From assembly GCA_038329845.1 (NCBI GenBank), contig JBBQNJ010000010.1, positions 15,428-79,427 on the forward strand: DNA of 64,000 nt, given 5' to 3'. Numbering within the stretch: the stretch's first letter is position 1; the number at the start of each line of letters is the position of its first letter. The notes beneath the pieces were generated by a model. The model saw only the letters and a list, made by a program, of their open reading frames with translations, had not been told where the DNA came from and did not search any database. Below are positions 43,398 to 51,635 of this stretch, piece after piece. The stretch is from JBBQNJ01 sp038329845. GTDB lineage: Bacteria; Planctomycetota; Phycisphaerae; Tepidisphaerales; Tepidisphaeraceae. Position numbers and translations under genes: made by a program.

Positions 43398-45167
43398 CTA
43401 TTCGGCATCCTGAGTCGGCGCCTCGGGGTCGGACTCGGATCGCCGGACCCATTGCGTCTGGTCGGCCATGTCGATTGTGCCCGCTCGCCCGTCCGATGTC
43501 ACATGCCAGCGGCTGATTCGGCCTGATCCATTGACTCGAACCGTCACCGCGCGATCACTGTCGGCTTGCGGCGAATCCTCGCACCGGATGATCAGCGTCA
43601 ATAAATCGCTTCCGGAAAGGTCCTCATATTGCAGGAAGGAATCGGTCCGCAGGAGCATGGGGGGTGAGTCGGCGAGGTGTGGCATCAGCAGCGGAATCCA
43701 ACCGCCGGGGACGTAAGCGGTCGGGGCGGGCGTGGACGATTTGATCGCAACGCCCTCGACGAGCAGCTTTTCATTGATCTGGCCGTCGGCGACGGTGATC
43801 TCGTGGCTCACCGACTGCTGAAGCGGCGCACCGGGCGCGGCATTGGCGGTGACCATGAGCGATCGATAGTCTCGCAAGTTTTCATCGCCCGAGAAACGAT
43901 GAACCACTCGTCCGCGGACGCCGCTCGACGGACGGTACTCCATCGTCCGCTGCCAGGCATTGCCGGCGCTGGGGGATTCGGATGTCCAACCCACCGGACG
44001 CTCGACGCCTGCTTCCATCCACGCGAACAAGCGAGTTTCGGCCGGGGGCAGCAGCTTGGCGATGCCTGACTCGGCCCATCGAGCCGCCTGGTCGGTCCCG
44101 GCTTTCCACAATGGGCGATGATCCGCCGCGGCGGGGAACTGCACGCTTTTTAGAATGGATACAGACACATCATCGAACGCGCCGGCCGATTCAAGCGAAC
44201 CTTCCAGCAGGACGAGCAGCGCCTCGCCGTTGTCGGCGGCGATGAGATGGGCGACGGACGGAAACGGCGCATCGGTCGTCGGCGGATCGACTCGCCATTG
44301 CCGTGGCCCTGAAGCGGTTACTTTAGCGAACGCCCAATCCTGGGGCGAGGAGCCTTGCCACAGGAGATTTAGAATGGCCTTCGGGTCCGACTTAGGATCG
44401 AACAGACAGGGGATCAGGTGGGCCACGACCCACTGATCCGCTCGCGGCAGCACCGCAGCTCGATCGACTCGAAGGGGATCGACCGCGGGCATGACGATCA
44501 ACTCTTGGGGCAGCGAAACTGCGATCTCGCCGCCCACACCGGGCAGGTTGATCTGCGAGGCTCGACCCTCGCCTGGAGGCATGGGAATGTTGTCCAAGCG
44601 AATCGCCGCCGCCACCTGGCGGGCGATGATATCCTCGCCCGTGTTCACCATGGCCCCGGCGGCGCGAACCTCGACGGTGATCGCCTCGCGTGTCGGAAGA
44701 ATGGCGCACACCAGCGCCCGGCGGGTGGGACCGGCGTTGGTCTGGCTGAGGTGAATCGCCAGCAACCCGGGATATCCCGCGAGCTGCGCCTCGCCGGCGC
44801 CCAACTGCTCCATCGCCGCCGGCATTAAAAACGACAGCGGAACCAGCCCGCGCATCACCAGGTATTGGGCGGGGGGGACAATTTCGGCGAATCGTTCGCG
44901 GCGGATGATGACGATGCGTCCGGAGCCGGCGTCCTTGGCCAACAAGACGATTCCGGTGAACCCCGGGCGCGGACTGACGGCCCACCCCTGGGGCAATCGC
45001 ACCTGCATTCCCGCCGCCGCGACCGGCGGGGCGAGGGTGACCTCGAAGGCTCGGTTCCGCGCCCGACTGAGCATCGCCGCCATGCCGACAGTCGCCCCGA
45101 GGACCGCCCACATGACCGCCTGCATGACGATCCGTTGCCTCGTCGAGTACTGCCCATTCTTGGCCAT
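43398..45167 (-). CDS. Membrane-anchored protein of unknown function
   Basis: A 589-aa protein with one N-terminal transmembrane helix (IVMQAVMWAVLGATVGMAAM, residues ~13-33) and a long soluble domain. The first part (VRLPQGWAVSPRPGFTGIVL, then GSGRIVIIRRE) is reminiscent of lipid-exposed beta domains such as the DUF1795-type 'LPxGW' segment; this is a loose resemblance. A TACAAT box lies 6 nt before the ATG and no Shine-Dalgarno site is seen, so the mRNA may be leaderless. First gene of the three-gene cluster with the 538-aa and 236-aa proteins. Confidence 0.75.
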   Translation of the reverse strand: MAKNGQYSTRQRIVMQAVMWAVLGATVGMAAMLSRARNRAFEVTLAPPVAAAGMQVRLPQGWAVSPRPGFTGIVLLAKDAGSGRIVIIRRERFAEIVPPAQYLVMRGLVPLSFLMPAAMEQLGAGEAQLAGYPGLLAIHLSQTNAGPTRRALVCAILPTREAITVEVRAAGAMVNTGEDIIARQVAAAIRLDNIPMPPGEGRASQINLPGVGGEIAVSLPQELIVMPAVDPLRVDRAAVLPRADQWVVAHLIPCLFDPKSDPKAILNLLWQGSSPQDWAFAKVTASGPRQWRVDPPTTDAPFPSVAHLIAADNGEALLVLLEGSLESAGAFDDVSVSILKSVQFPAAADHRPLWKAGTDQAARWAESGIAKLLPPAETRLFAWMEAGVERPVGWTSESPSAGNAWQRTMEYRPSSGVRGRVVHRFSGDENLRDYRSLMVTANAAPGAPLQQSVSHEITVADGQINEKLLVEGVAIKSSTPAPTAYVPGGWIPLLMPHLADSPPMLLRTDSFLQYEDLSGSDLLTLIIRCEDSPQADSDRAVTVRVNGSGRISRWHVTSDGRAGTIDMADQTQWVRRSESDPEAPTQDAE

Positions 45168-45275
45168 CGGCGGATTGTATCCCTCCCGCCCCCGGGCCGA
45201 TACCCGTCGCCCACCGCTTTCAATTTAATCTAATAATCTCCTCCTGCAATTAGGGAACGTGGCTTGTAACTACAG

Positions 45276-45293
45276 TACAAATAGATATTTGTA
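45276..45293. promoter_or_regulatory. AT-rich 18-bp perfect palindrome (operator candidate)
   Basis: TACAAATA-GA-TATTTGTA is a perfect inverted repeat in an unusually AT-rich stretch, 109 nt upstream of the 589-aa gene's start. Its size is typical of a dimeric repressor site. The regulator is unknown. Confidence 0.45.
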
Positions 45294-45308
45294 TCACATT
45301 TATGTCAC

Positions 45309-45335
45309 AATTGCAAGGCCGCAGGCCTTGCAATT
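45309..45335. other. Perfect 12-bp hairpin
   Basis: AATTGCAAGGCC-GCA-GGCCTTGCAATT is a 12-bp perfect stem with a 3-nt loop. No T-tract follows on either strand, so it is either a second operator, a cruciform or an RNA processing site between the OmpA terminator and the 589-aa gene. Confidence 0.55.
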
Positions 45336-45349
45336 CATTGACGTGCGCA

Positions 45350-45383
45350 AACAAAATCGCCCCGCGAAATTCATCGCGGGGCG
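45350..45383 (-). terminator. Intrinsic terminator of the OmpA gene
   Basis: On the minus strand CGCCCCGCG-ATGAATTT-CGCGGGGCG (9-bp stem) is followed by ATTTTGTTTG. It lies 33 nt after the OmpA stop codon. Confidence 0.75.
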
Positions 45384-45415
45384 AGAGGTTTGGCCAACGC
45401 TTCAGTCGTCGGCGT

Positions 45416-46327
45416 CTACTTGTTCAGTGCACCGCCGCGATCGACGCCGACGGACGTATCCTTGTTGAACGGGAGGGCCGGGGCACGGCGGGGGGCGCTG
45501 GCCCGCGACGGTGCCCGCTCGGACGTCACCGCCGCTGAGCGGATCGTATTGGGAAGGATCACCACCTCGACCCGGCGGTTTTGGGCACGGCCCGATTCGC
45601 TGGCGTTGGATGAGACCGGCCTCTGATCGGCATATCCGACCACCGCGATCCGCTGGCTGCCCACCTGGTGGGCCTGAAGTTCCTTGCCGACGGAGATGGC
45701 GCGATGCGACGAAAGATACCAGTTATCCAGATGCCCCTTGGCGATCGTCTGCGGATTGACGACCTTCATGTTGTCGGTATGCCCGACAACGTTCAGCTCG
45801 TAACCGGCGGCGGCGGCCGAATTGAGGATCGCCGCAAAACGGGCGATCGCGTTTTTCGCCTTGTCGGTCAAGTCGGCCGAGCCGGTGGAGAACGAGACGT
45901 CGCTCTTGAACTTGACGGCACCTCGGGCGGCGTCGAAGTCCACCAGATCGGGGTTCTGCCGGGCGAACTCCGACAGTTCATTGGCCAGAGGTGCCGGCAG
46001 CGGGCCACCGACCATCACCGGACGATTCAGGGCGTCGCGGTACTTGCTGTTCAGCTCTTCCAGTTGCTTTTGCAGCTCGCCGACCTGCTGCGCCTGATTG
46101 GCGAGCAAGGCATCCTTCGAGTTGCCGGTGTTGCCCAGCATCTCGAGTTGGCGCTGATAGGCATCGCTCTTGGCCCGCTCGGAATTCGCCGCCTGCTGGG
46201 CAATTCCAAGCTGCTCAGCGAGGCGATCTCGATCAAGCTGTAGCGCTGAGTACTTGTCCTGCGCCACGCATCCCGTGAGCAGAACACCGATAGCGGCCAA
46301 ACCAAACCAATGGTGCAACCGTGACAT
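45416..46327 (-). CDS. OmpA-family peptidoglycan-binding lipoprotein
   Basis: A 303-aa lipoprotein. MSRLHHWFGLAAIGVLLTGC carries the lipobox LLTGC. Residues ~25-95 are a coiled coil (LQLDRDRLAEQLGIAQQAAN, then QQVGELQKQLEELNSKYRD). The C-terminal half is an OmpA/MotB domain with VSFSTGSADLTDKAKNAIAR, LNVVGHTDNMKV and SGRAQNRRVEVVIL, which contain the peptidoglycan-contact Asp and Arg. A basic Ala/Pro-rich tail of ~45 residues ends the protein. GGAGG lies 6 nt before the ATG at 46327. It should tether the outer envelope to peptidoglycan, as Pal does. Confidence 0.9.
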   Translation of the reverse strand: MSRLHHWFGLAAIGVLLTGCVAQDKYSALQLDRDRLAEQLGIAQQAANSERAKSDAYQRQLEMLGNTGNSKDALLANQAQQVGELQKQLEELNSKYRDALNRPVMVGGPLPAPLANELSEFARQNPDLVDFDAARGAVKFKSDVSFSTGSADLTDKAKNAIARFAAILNSAAAAGYELNVVGHTDNMKVVNPQTIAKGHLDNWYLSSHRAISVGKELQAHQVGSQRIAVVGYADQRPVSSNASESGRAQNRRVEVVILPNTIRSAAVTSERAPSRASAPRRAPALPFNKDTSVGVDRGGALNK

Positions 46328-46452
46328 GGAAGCCTCCGTGCTTGTACGCGCCGGTTCAACCGGCGACCAGATCCAGTAGGTCCTAACTCCCCAACGAGGG
46401 AATTTGATAGGCATTTTGCCCACGGCAAATTGAAAATGCAAGACCCCGGAAT

Positions 46453-46473
46453 AAAAAAAACGCAGAATTTGCG
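46453..46473 (-). terminator. Possible hflX terminator
   Basis: On the minus strand, CGCA-AATTC-TGCG is followed by eight T, 95 nt after the hflX stop codon. It is enclosed by a longer GACCCCGG/CCGGGGTC pairing (46442-46483). The inner stem is short, so confidence is moderate. Confidence 0.5.
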
Positions 46474-46567
46474 CCCCGGGGTCCCCAAGGCTTCCATTTG
46501 CGTGATTTGTCACTCACCGATTCTCACCGCACGACTCGGCGCTTCGGCGGGTGATGGGCATAGGCGA

Positions 46568-47926
46568 TCAAGGCTCCGCGCCGTCCACCTCGGTGGCCGA
46601 AACGATCACGACCTGCTCATTGCGCGACAGGTCGGCGAGGGTGCGTTTGCCCATCATCGCAACGATCCTCACGCGGGCATCGTCGAACGTTTTTTCATGC
46701 ACGCGGCTGTGCGACTCGATGAACGCCAGCAACCGTCCGTTGGTCACATCGGCCTCGAGCGTCACGTTCACTTGCTGACCGCGCGCGGTGCGATAGACGA
46801 CTTCATGCAGCGCGGTCAGCCCCTCGCCGGTCTTTGCGCTAACCGGCAGAGCTTCGGGGTACAAGGTGTGCCAGACCTCGGCGCTGCCCCGGCCCTCATC
46901 GGTGTCGATCTTGTTCAACAGCAGAATCTCCGGCTTGCCCTTGGCGCCGATCTCCTCGAGTACGCCATGAACGCTCTTGAACTGCTGCTCGGCGTGGGGG
47001 TGGCCTACGTCCAGGACATGCAGCAATAGATCGGCATTGATCGCTTCTTCAAGGGTCGCTTTGAAACTGGCGACGAGATTATGCGGCAGGTCGCGGACAA
47101 AACCGACGGTGTCGCTGAGCAGCACGCTCGTCCCTTTTTCCAGCCGCCAGGCGCGGGTGCGGGTGTCCAGCGTGGCGAACAGTTTGTCGTCGGCATAGGC
47201 CCCGGCGGCGGTGAGGGTATTGAACAGCGTACTTTTTCCGGCGTTGGTGTAGCCGACGATGCAGACGGTGAAATTTTCGAGATTGCGAGCCTGCACCTGC
47301 CGGCTCTTGCGCTCCTGGATGCGCGCGATTTCCGCCTTGAGATCGCGGATCCGCTTGCGGACGATCCGGCGGTCGGTCTCCAACTGCGTTTCGCCGGGTC
47401 CGCGCGTCCCGATCCCCATGGCTTGTCCGCCGCCCGCGATCCGCTCGAGATGTCCCCACATCCGCGCCAGGCGCGGATAGGTGTATTGCAGTTGGGCCAG
47501 ACTCACTTGCAGGCGGGCTTCGTGGGTCTGGGCGCGGGTTGCGAAGATGTCGAGGATCAACTCGCTGCGATCCACGACCTTGATCCCCTCGCCGCGCTTG
47601 CTTGCGGCCTCTTCGTTGATGATTTTTTCCAGTGCGCCGATCTGGCCGGGCGTCAGATCGTTGTCGAACACGACCACGTCGGCCTTCTCTCGCATCGCCA
47701 ACTGGGCGATCTCCAGGGCCTTGCCCGAGCCAATGTAGGTTCCGGAATCGATGCCTCGGCGGCGCTGGAGAATCTGCCCGACCACGCGGCCGCCGGCAGT
47801 CTTCACCAGCGACGCGAGCTCTCCGAGAGGTTCTCGCGGATCGGCGGTGGAGTTCGGGAGAATCACCCCGACTAACACCGCTCGTTCCTGCCGTACCGAC
47901 AATTCTGTTCGCTTCAACTCTGCCAA
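46568..47926 (-). CDS. hflX: Ribosome-associated GTPase HflX
   Basis: A 452-aa HflX GTPase, which splits stalled 70S ribosomes. The N-terminal domain has IGSGKALEIAQLAMREKADV and GPGETQLETDRRIVRKRI, the HflX-specific signature. The G domain shows GYTNAGKST (G1, about residue 225), DTVGFVRDLP (G3) and LLLNKIDTDEG (G4). The start is TTG 47926, with GAGG 5 nt upstream; no ATG is available at the family N-terminus. It is transcribed alone, convergent with nothing on its 3' side. Confidence 0.95.
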   Translation of the reverse strand: MAELKRTELSVRQERAVLVGVILPNSTADPREPLGELASLVKTAGGRVVGQILQRRRGIDSGTYIGSGKALEIAQLAMREKADVVVFDNDLTPGQIGALEKIINEEAASKRGEGIKVVDRSELILDIFATRAQTHEARLQVSLAQLQYTYPRLARMWGHLERIAGGGQAMGIGTRGPGETQLETDRRIVRKRIRDLKAEIARIQERKSRQVQARNLENFTVCIVGYTNAGKSTLFNTLTAAGAYADDKLFATLDTRTRAWRLEKGTSVLLSDTVGFVRDLPHNLVASFKATLEEAINADLLLHVLDVGHPHAEQQFKSVHGVLEEIGAKGKPEILLLNKIDTDEGRGSAEVWHTLYPEALPVSAKTGEGLTALHEVVYRTARGQQVNVTLEADVTNGRLLAFIESHSRVHEKTFDDARVRIVAMMGKRTLADLSRNEQVVIVSATEVDGAEP

Positions 47927-48100
47927 AGTCGCCTCGTGCTGTGTAACCCGCGGCGGTGTGATCGACGCCGACCCGGGAGACCGTGATTTTGCACCATTCT
48001 ACGCCACCGCCGCCGATCCGCCACGCCGGGAATGGGCCATCTTGCGAAAGCGGTTTTCATCCAAGTTCCTTTTGCGATTTTACGGCGTATAGTTCAAGTC

Positions 48101-48319
48101 ATGGCGAAGCGTTCCGATCCTTTTACGGTCATCGTGGAGCAGGATGAAGAAGGATATTTCATCGCCAACGTTCCGGAATTGCGCGGCTGTCATACGCAGG
48201 CCAAGTCGCTGGACGTGTTGATGAAACGGATCATCGAAGCGATCACGCTTTGCCGGGCCGATGAACCGCGCTCGTCGCGGCGGACTTTCATTGCCGTGCA
48301 GCAGGTGCAGGTGGCGTAA
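48101..48319 (+). CDS. hicB: HicB-family antitoxin
   Basis: A 72-aa HicB/UPF0150 protein: FTVIVEQDEEGYFIANVPELRG is the partial RNase H-like fold of HicB. It lacks the C-terminal DNA-binding domain found in longer HicB proteins, so autoregulation through this protein alone is unlikely. TATAGT lies 7 nt before the ATG and no Shine-Dalgarno site is seen. The hicA start overlaps its stop by 1 nt (TAATG). Since hicA carries an in-frame stop, this antitoxin may be an orphan. Confidence 0.85.
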   Translation: MAKRSDPFTVIVEQDEEGYFIANVPELRGCHTQAKSLDVLMKRIIEAITLCRADEPRSSRRTFIAVQQVQVA

Positions 48320-48543
48320 TGCCCCGTCGCTGAAGATTCACCGGCAAAGAGTTAATCCGCGCTTTGAAGAAGGGCGGATTCACCGTCGTTCGCATCCAGG
48401 GCAGCCATCACCGCCTGCGACACCTCGACGGCCGGATTACAACCGTTCCTGTTCATGCTGGCGAAACCATCGGCCCAGGGCTGCTCGGGCAAATCCTTTA
48501 CGATTGCGACATGACAAACGATCAGCTTGAACACCTGCGATGA
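48319..48543 (+). pseudogene. hicA: HicA-family mRNA interferase with in-frame TGA
   Basis: The frame from ATG 48319 reads MPRR, TGA (48331-48333), then RFTGKELIRALKKGGFTVVR, QGSHHRLRHLDGRITTVPVH and AGETIGPGLLGQILYD, a complete HicA double-stranded-RNA-binding-like fold with the catalytic His in GSHHRL. The TGA replaces a residue that in relatives is usually Pro, Lys or Arg; a CGA-to-TGA change is the simplest explanation. Beyond the stop the frame is intact to TGA 48541-48543. The next in-frame start is TTG at 48364, which would remove the first strand. Probably a recently inactivated toxin; readthrough or a sequencing error are alternatives. Confidence 0.8.
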
Positions 48544-48556
48544 CACTCGCCGGCCA

Positions 48557-50203
48557 TTAAAGCGAGACCGGCGCGGCAACGCGAAGGCATCGGTCGATGC
48601 GGGTGAGGGCGCTGGCTTGGGTGAGGAACGCCAGGCTCTGGAAAATTGGCGGGCTGATCGTTCCGCCGCTGATGGCGACGCGAAGCGGCTGGGCCACTTT
48701 TCCCAGCCCCAGACCGCTCGATTCGCAATACGACTGGATCGCCGATTCGATATTCGGCACCGTCCACTCGCCCAGCGCCGCCAGCGTGTGGCGCATCTGT
48801 CGAAGCGCTGCCAGCCCCTGTCCGCCGGATTTGCGCAGCACCTTGTCGATGGCCTCGGCGGACCAGGCAATGCGATCGTCGGGGATGAAGAGGAACCGGG
48901 CCGACTCATCCACCTCGCGGAAAAGCCGAAATCCCTTTTTCATCTCGAGCAGTTGGGACAATTGTGAATCGCTCGCCTGGTTCAGCGGCGAATCGGGGTT
49001 CACCGCAAGATAATCGCGGAACCCGCGCAGCAGGCGCTGGGCATCGGCGGCGGCGACGGCCTCGGTGTTGAATGCCAGCAGTTTGTCGCGTCCGAAGCGG
49101 GCGTTGCTCTTGCCGATCCCGTCGATGGAGAACAGCCGGACCATCTCCTCGACGCTCATCCGCTCGCGGTCCTCGCCGGGACTCCAACCGAGCAAGGCGA
49201 GAAAATTCAACAAGACCTCGGGCAGGTATCCATTCTTTTGGAAATCATGGACCAGCACCTCGGGCAGGTCGCCTTCGCTCATACCGATCACTCCCATGAC
49301 CGCGGCCTGCTCGGGAAGGTCAAGCTGGCGTTGCACATCGTCCAGCCAGGCGGCGACGCGATCCGATTCCAGACCCGATGCCGCCGCCAGGTCCGACGGC
49401 GTGTGCTTGCCCTGCTTGAGCCACAGATGCGCCCCGTGGCGGACCTTCTTATCGCGGTCGCGCTTGCCCATCTTGCTGCCATCGACGTTCAGAATAATCG
49501 GCAGATGCCCGTAGACCGGCCGGGCATACCCAAGCGCTTCCTGGAGAGCCACGTGATAGAAGGTGTTCTTGGTGTGTTCCTGACCGCGAAGGATGTGGCT
49601 GATCTCCATCTCCGCATCGTCCACCACCACCGCGAAGTGATACGTGGGCATTCCGTCGGTCTTGCGGATCACGAAGTCCTGCGCCTCGTCGGCGGGCATG
49701 ACGATCGACTTGCCCAGCACCGCATCGTCAAAGCGATATTCCCGCACGGGCATGGCAAATCGCACCACATGGGGGCAACCCTCGCTGTCCAGCCGCCGCT
49801 GCTCGGCTTCGGGCAAAGCGCCTTTGCGGTATGTGAAGGATTGCTTTTTCCGCTCGGCCTCGGCCCGCAGCGCATCGAGCTGCTCGGGAGTTTCGTAGGC
49901 CCTGTACGCCATGCCACGCGACATCAGTTCGTCGATGATCCGGTTGTAAACATCCAGCCGGCGGGACTGGTGAATGACCTTGGCGTTGTCATGGTCCAGA
50001 CCCAGCCAGCGGAGATCCTCGAGCAACTGTGTGGTTGCCTGTTCGGTGCTGCGAGCCAGATCGGTGTCTTCGATCCGCAGCAGAAATCGCCCGCCGTGAT
50101 GGCGCGCAAGTAACCATGAGAACAGGGCGGTGCGCGCCCCGCCGACATGCAGATATCCGGTGGGCGATGGGGCAAAGCGTGTGACGACAGGCGAATCGGT
50201 CAT
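48557..50203 (-). CDS. gltX: Glutamyl-tRNA synthetase
   Basis: A 548-aa class Ic synthetase. VTRFAPSPTGYLHVGGARTA carries the HIGH-type motif HVGG, and DGSKMGKRDRDKK is the KMSKS-equivalent (KMGKR). FVIRKTDGMPTYHFAVVVDD and HILRGQEHTKNT are substrate-site segments. The C-terminal helical anticodon-binding domain is present. The start at 50203 is 8 nt after the stop of the pseudouridine synthase gene. A TTGACC-16-AATAAT promoter-like pair (50238-50211) ends 7 nt before the ATG, so it may have its own leaderless transcript. Confidence 0.97.
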   Translation of the reverse strand: MTDSPVVTRFAPSPTGYLHVGGARTALFSWLLARHHGGRFLLRIEDTDLARSTEQATTQLLEDLRWLGLDHDNAKVIHQSRRLDVYNRIIDELMSRGMAYRAYETPEQLDALRAEAERKKQSFTYRKGALPEAEQRRLDSEGCPHVVRFAMPVREYRFDDAVLGKSIVMPADEAQDFVIRKTDGMPTYHFAVVVDDAEMEISHILRGQEHTKNTFYHVALQEALGYARPVYGHLPIILNVDGSKMGKRDRDKKVRHGAHLWLKQGKHTPSDLAAASGLESDRVAAWLDDVQRQLDLPEQAAVMGVIGMSEGDLPEVLVHDFQKNGYLPEVLLNFLALLGWSPGEDRERMSVEEMVRLFSIDGIGKSNARFGRDKLLAFNTEAVAAADAQRLLRGFRDYLAVNPDSPLNQASDSQLSQLLEMKKGFRLFREVDESARFLFIPDDRIAWSAEAIDKVLRKSGGQGLAALRQMRHTLAALGEWTVPNIESAIQSYCESSGLGLGKVAQPLRVAISGGTISPPIFQSLAFLTQASALTRIDRCLRVAAPVSL

Positions 50204-50211
50204 GCCGGCGA

Positions 50212-51162
50212 TTATTGGTCCTGTCGCGGCGGGGTCAATGGAGCTTGGTCGTGGCGGGATCGAAGTCGATCGAGGGCTTCGGAAAAATCCGCCGGATCGG
50301 GGCTATCGATTCGCTTCGCGTCGATGACGATGGAAGCGGCATGAAGCAGTTGCCGCGGAGCCGGGATCGGAGGCACCGACGATGTTGCATAGTCCGGATC
50401 GCCGAGGACCGGATGCCCGAGATGAAGCATCATCGCGCGGATCTGGTGGAGAAACCCAGTCTCGAGCGACACCTCGATGAGTGCCGCCGGGCCGAATGAT
50501 TCGAGAAACCGCCAGCTCAAGGCGCACAGACGCCCATCGGGATAATCGGCCTGGCAGACCCGCACGATCGCCGGGCGATGCTCGGCGACGCGAAGAGTCA
50601 AGGCCACCCGCCCGGGCGTTGACAGCGGTCCGGCGACGATGGCGCGATAGGTCTTCTCGACGCGGTGTGACGCGAAGGCGTCGCGCAACCGATCCCAGGC
50701 CGCCTGTTCGGTGGCGAAGATCGTCACGCCGCTGGTCTGCACGTCCAGCCGATGCACCACGCCGCCGCGAAGGCCTTTCTCGCCGATGCCGACGATGCCG
50801 GGAAATCGAGCGGCCACGGCGTTGAGCAGCGTGTCGCGCTCGGCGGGTTTGAGCGGGTGGACCGGGACGCCCGCGGGCTTGTCCACCGCCAGCCAGCCGG
50901 CGCCGGCGCCGAGAACGGTCAGCGGCATCTCGGGCTGCGGTTCGACTCGATCGGCGTCGGCGTCGGGATCAAGTTCAACGACCGCGCCCGCGGACAGCGC
51001 GGCACCGCCGCCGCGCGGGTCGATCACGCGCCCATCCACGCGGACGGCGGCGTCGGCCAGAAGCCGTCGGACCGCACTGCGGGAGATCGCCAGGCGGCGG
51101 GCCAGCCAGGCGTCGAGGCGCTGGTGGGCATCATGCGGATCAATTGTCCATCGCCTCGGCAT
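50212..51162 (-). CDS. RluA-family ribosomal pseudouridine synthase
   Basis: A 316-aa protein. Residues ~10-60 are an S4 RNA-binding domain (RLDAWLARRLAISRSAVRRL). The catalytic domain has LAVDKPAGVPVHP and GVVHRLDVQTSGV, whose Asp is the nucleophile that isomerises uridine. ETGFLHQIRAMMLHLGHPVL is the conserved C-terminal motif. It modifies 23S rRNA or another RNA; the exact target (RluD or RluC type) cannot be decided. The start at 51162 is preceded 6 nt upstream by TACACT and no Shine-Dalgarno site. Confidence 0.92.
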   Translation of the reverse strand: MPRRWTIDPHDAHQRLDAWLARRLAISRSAVRRLLADAAVRVDGRVIDPRGGGAALSAGAVVELDPDADADRVEPQPEMPLTVLGAGAGWLAVDKPAGVPVHPLKPAERDTLLNAVAARFPGIVGIGEKGLRGGVVHRLDVQTSGVTIFATEQAAWDRLRDAFASHRVEKTYRAIVAGPLSTPGRVALTLRVAEHRPAIVRVCQADYPDGRLCALSWRFLESFGPAALIEVSLETGFLHQIRAMMLHLGHPVLGDPDYATSSVPPIPAPRQLLHAASIVIDAKRIDSPDPADFSEALDRLRSRHDQAPLTPPRQDQ

Positions 51163-51190
51163 CGCGCGAGTGTACCGGCGGGCGGTTGCG

Positions 51191-51198
51191 GGTAAAAT
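51191..51198. promoter_or_regulatory. Overlapping divergent promoter elements between the rluA-type gene and the 116-aa gene
   Basis: On the plus strand TAAAAT (51193-51198) lies 8 nt before ATG 51207. On the minus strand TTTACC (51196-51191), a 16-nt spacer and TACACT (51174-51169) lie 6 nt before ATG 51162. The plus -10 and minus -35 share bases, so the two transcripts would compete. Both appear leaderless. Confidence 0.4.
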
Positions 51199-51206
51199 CC
51201 TCGACC

Positions 51207-51557
51207 ATGTCCGAATCGCAACTTCCATCGGGATTTCAGGCCATTCGCGCGAATTTTCCACTGGGCATGGACCGAATGCTCGGGTATCGCGGCACGGCTC
51301 GCTTCGTCGGGTTCTGGTGGGACAGCGAACTGGATGATGTCTCCTGGGACGATGGGATCGATTCGGAAGACGCCACCGGACAGTGGGAGGAGTGGAGCGC
51401 CTACCTGGCGCAGATCGGGCCGTATCTGCGGGTGAATCTGGGGCGCACGGACGAAGAGGCGACCCACCTGGTCATCTTCGACCGCGCGGAAAAATACGCC
51501 CTGGTTGCTTGGATGGATGAGGGGCTGGCGTTTCTCAAGAACCAGCCGGTGGCCTGA
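51207..51557 (+). CDS. Conserved-looking small cytoplasmic protein, unknown function
   Basis: A 116-aa acidic protein rich in Trp and Asp (GFWWDSELDDVSWDDGIDSE, then WEEWSAYLAQIG). No signal, membrane segment or catalytic motif is visible; the composition suggests a compact alpha/beta fold. The gene is divergent from the pseudouridine synthase gene. Its last codons lie in a 22-bp direct repeat copied 71 nt downstream. I do not recognise the family. Confidence 0.7.
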   Translation: MSESQLPSGFQAIRANFPLGMDRMLGYRGTARFVGFWWDSELDDVSWDDGIDSEDATGQWEEWSAYLAQIGPYLRVNLGRTDEEATHLVIFDRAEKYALVAWMDEGLAFLKNQPVA

Positions 51558-51635
51558 GGATCACCAGAATTTCAGTAACACCATGATCGGGGTCGCGCTG
51601 GTTTCTAAAAAATCAGCCGGTGGCCTGAGAATCAC
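51543..51635. repeat. Direct repeat linking two convergent stop codons
   Basis: CAGCCGGTGGCCTGAGGATC (51543 on) recurs at 51614 with one change (GAGAATC), offset 71 nt; weaker similarity extends ~20 nt upstream of each copy. Copy 1 contains the stop of the 116-aa gene, and copy 2 contains the stop of the minus-strand HIT gene. Confidence 0.75.

Noticed and set aside
41794..43413. Plus-strand 539-codon frame opposite the 538-aa secreted protein
   Set aside because: The minus-strand frame has a signal peptide and ribosome site; the plus frame has neither and looks like antisense codon bias.
48352..48909. Minus-strand 185-codon frame across hicA and the gltX 3' end
   Set aside because: Antisense to the HicA fold and out of frame with gltX; no similarity.
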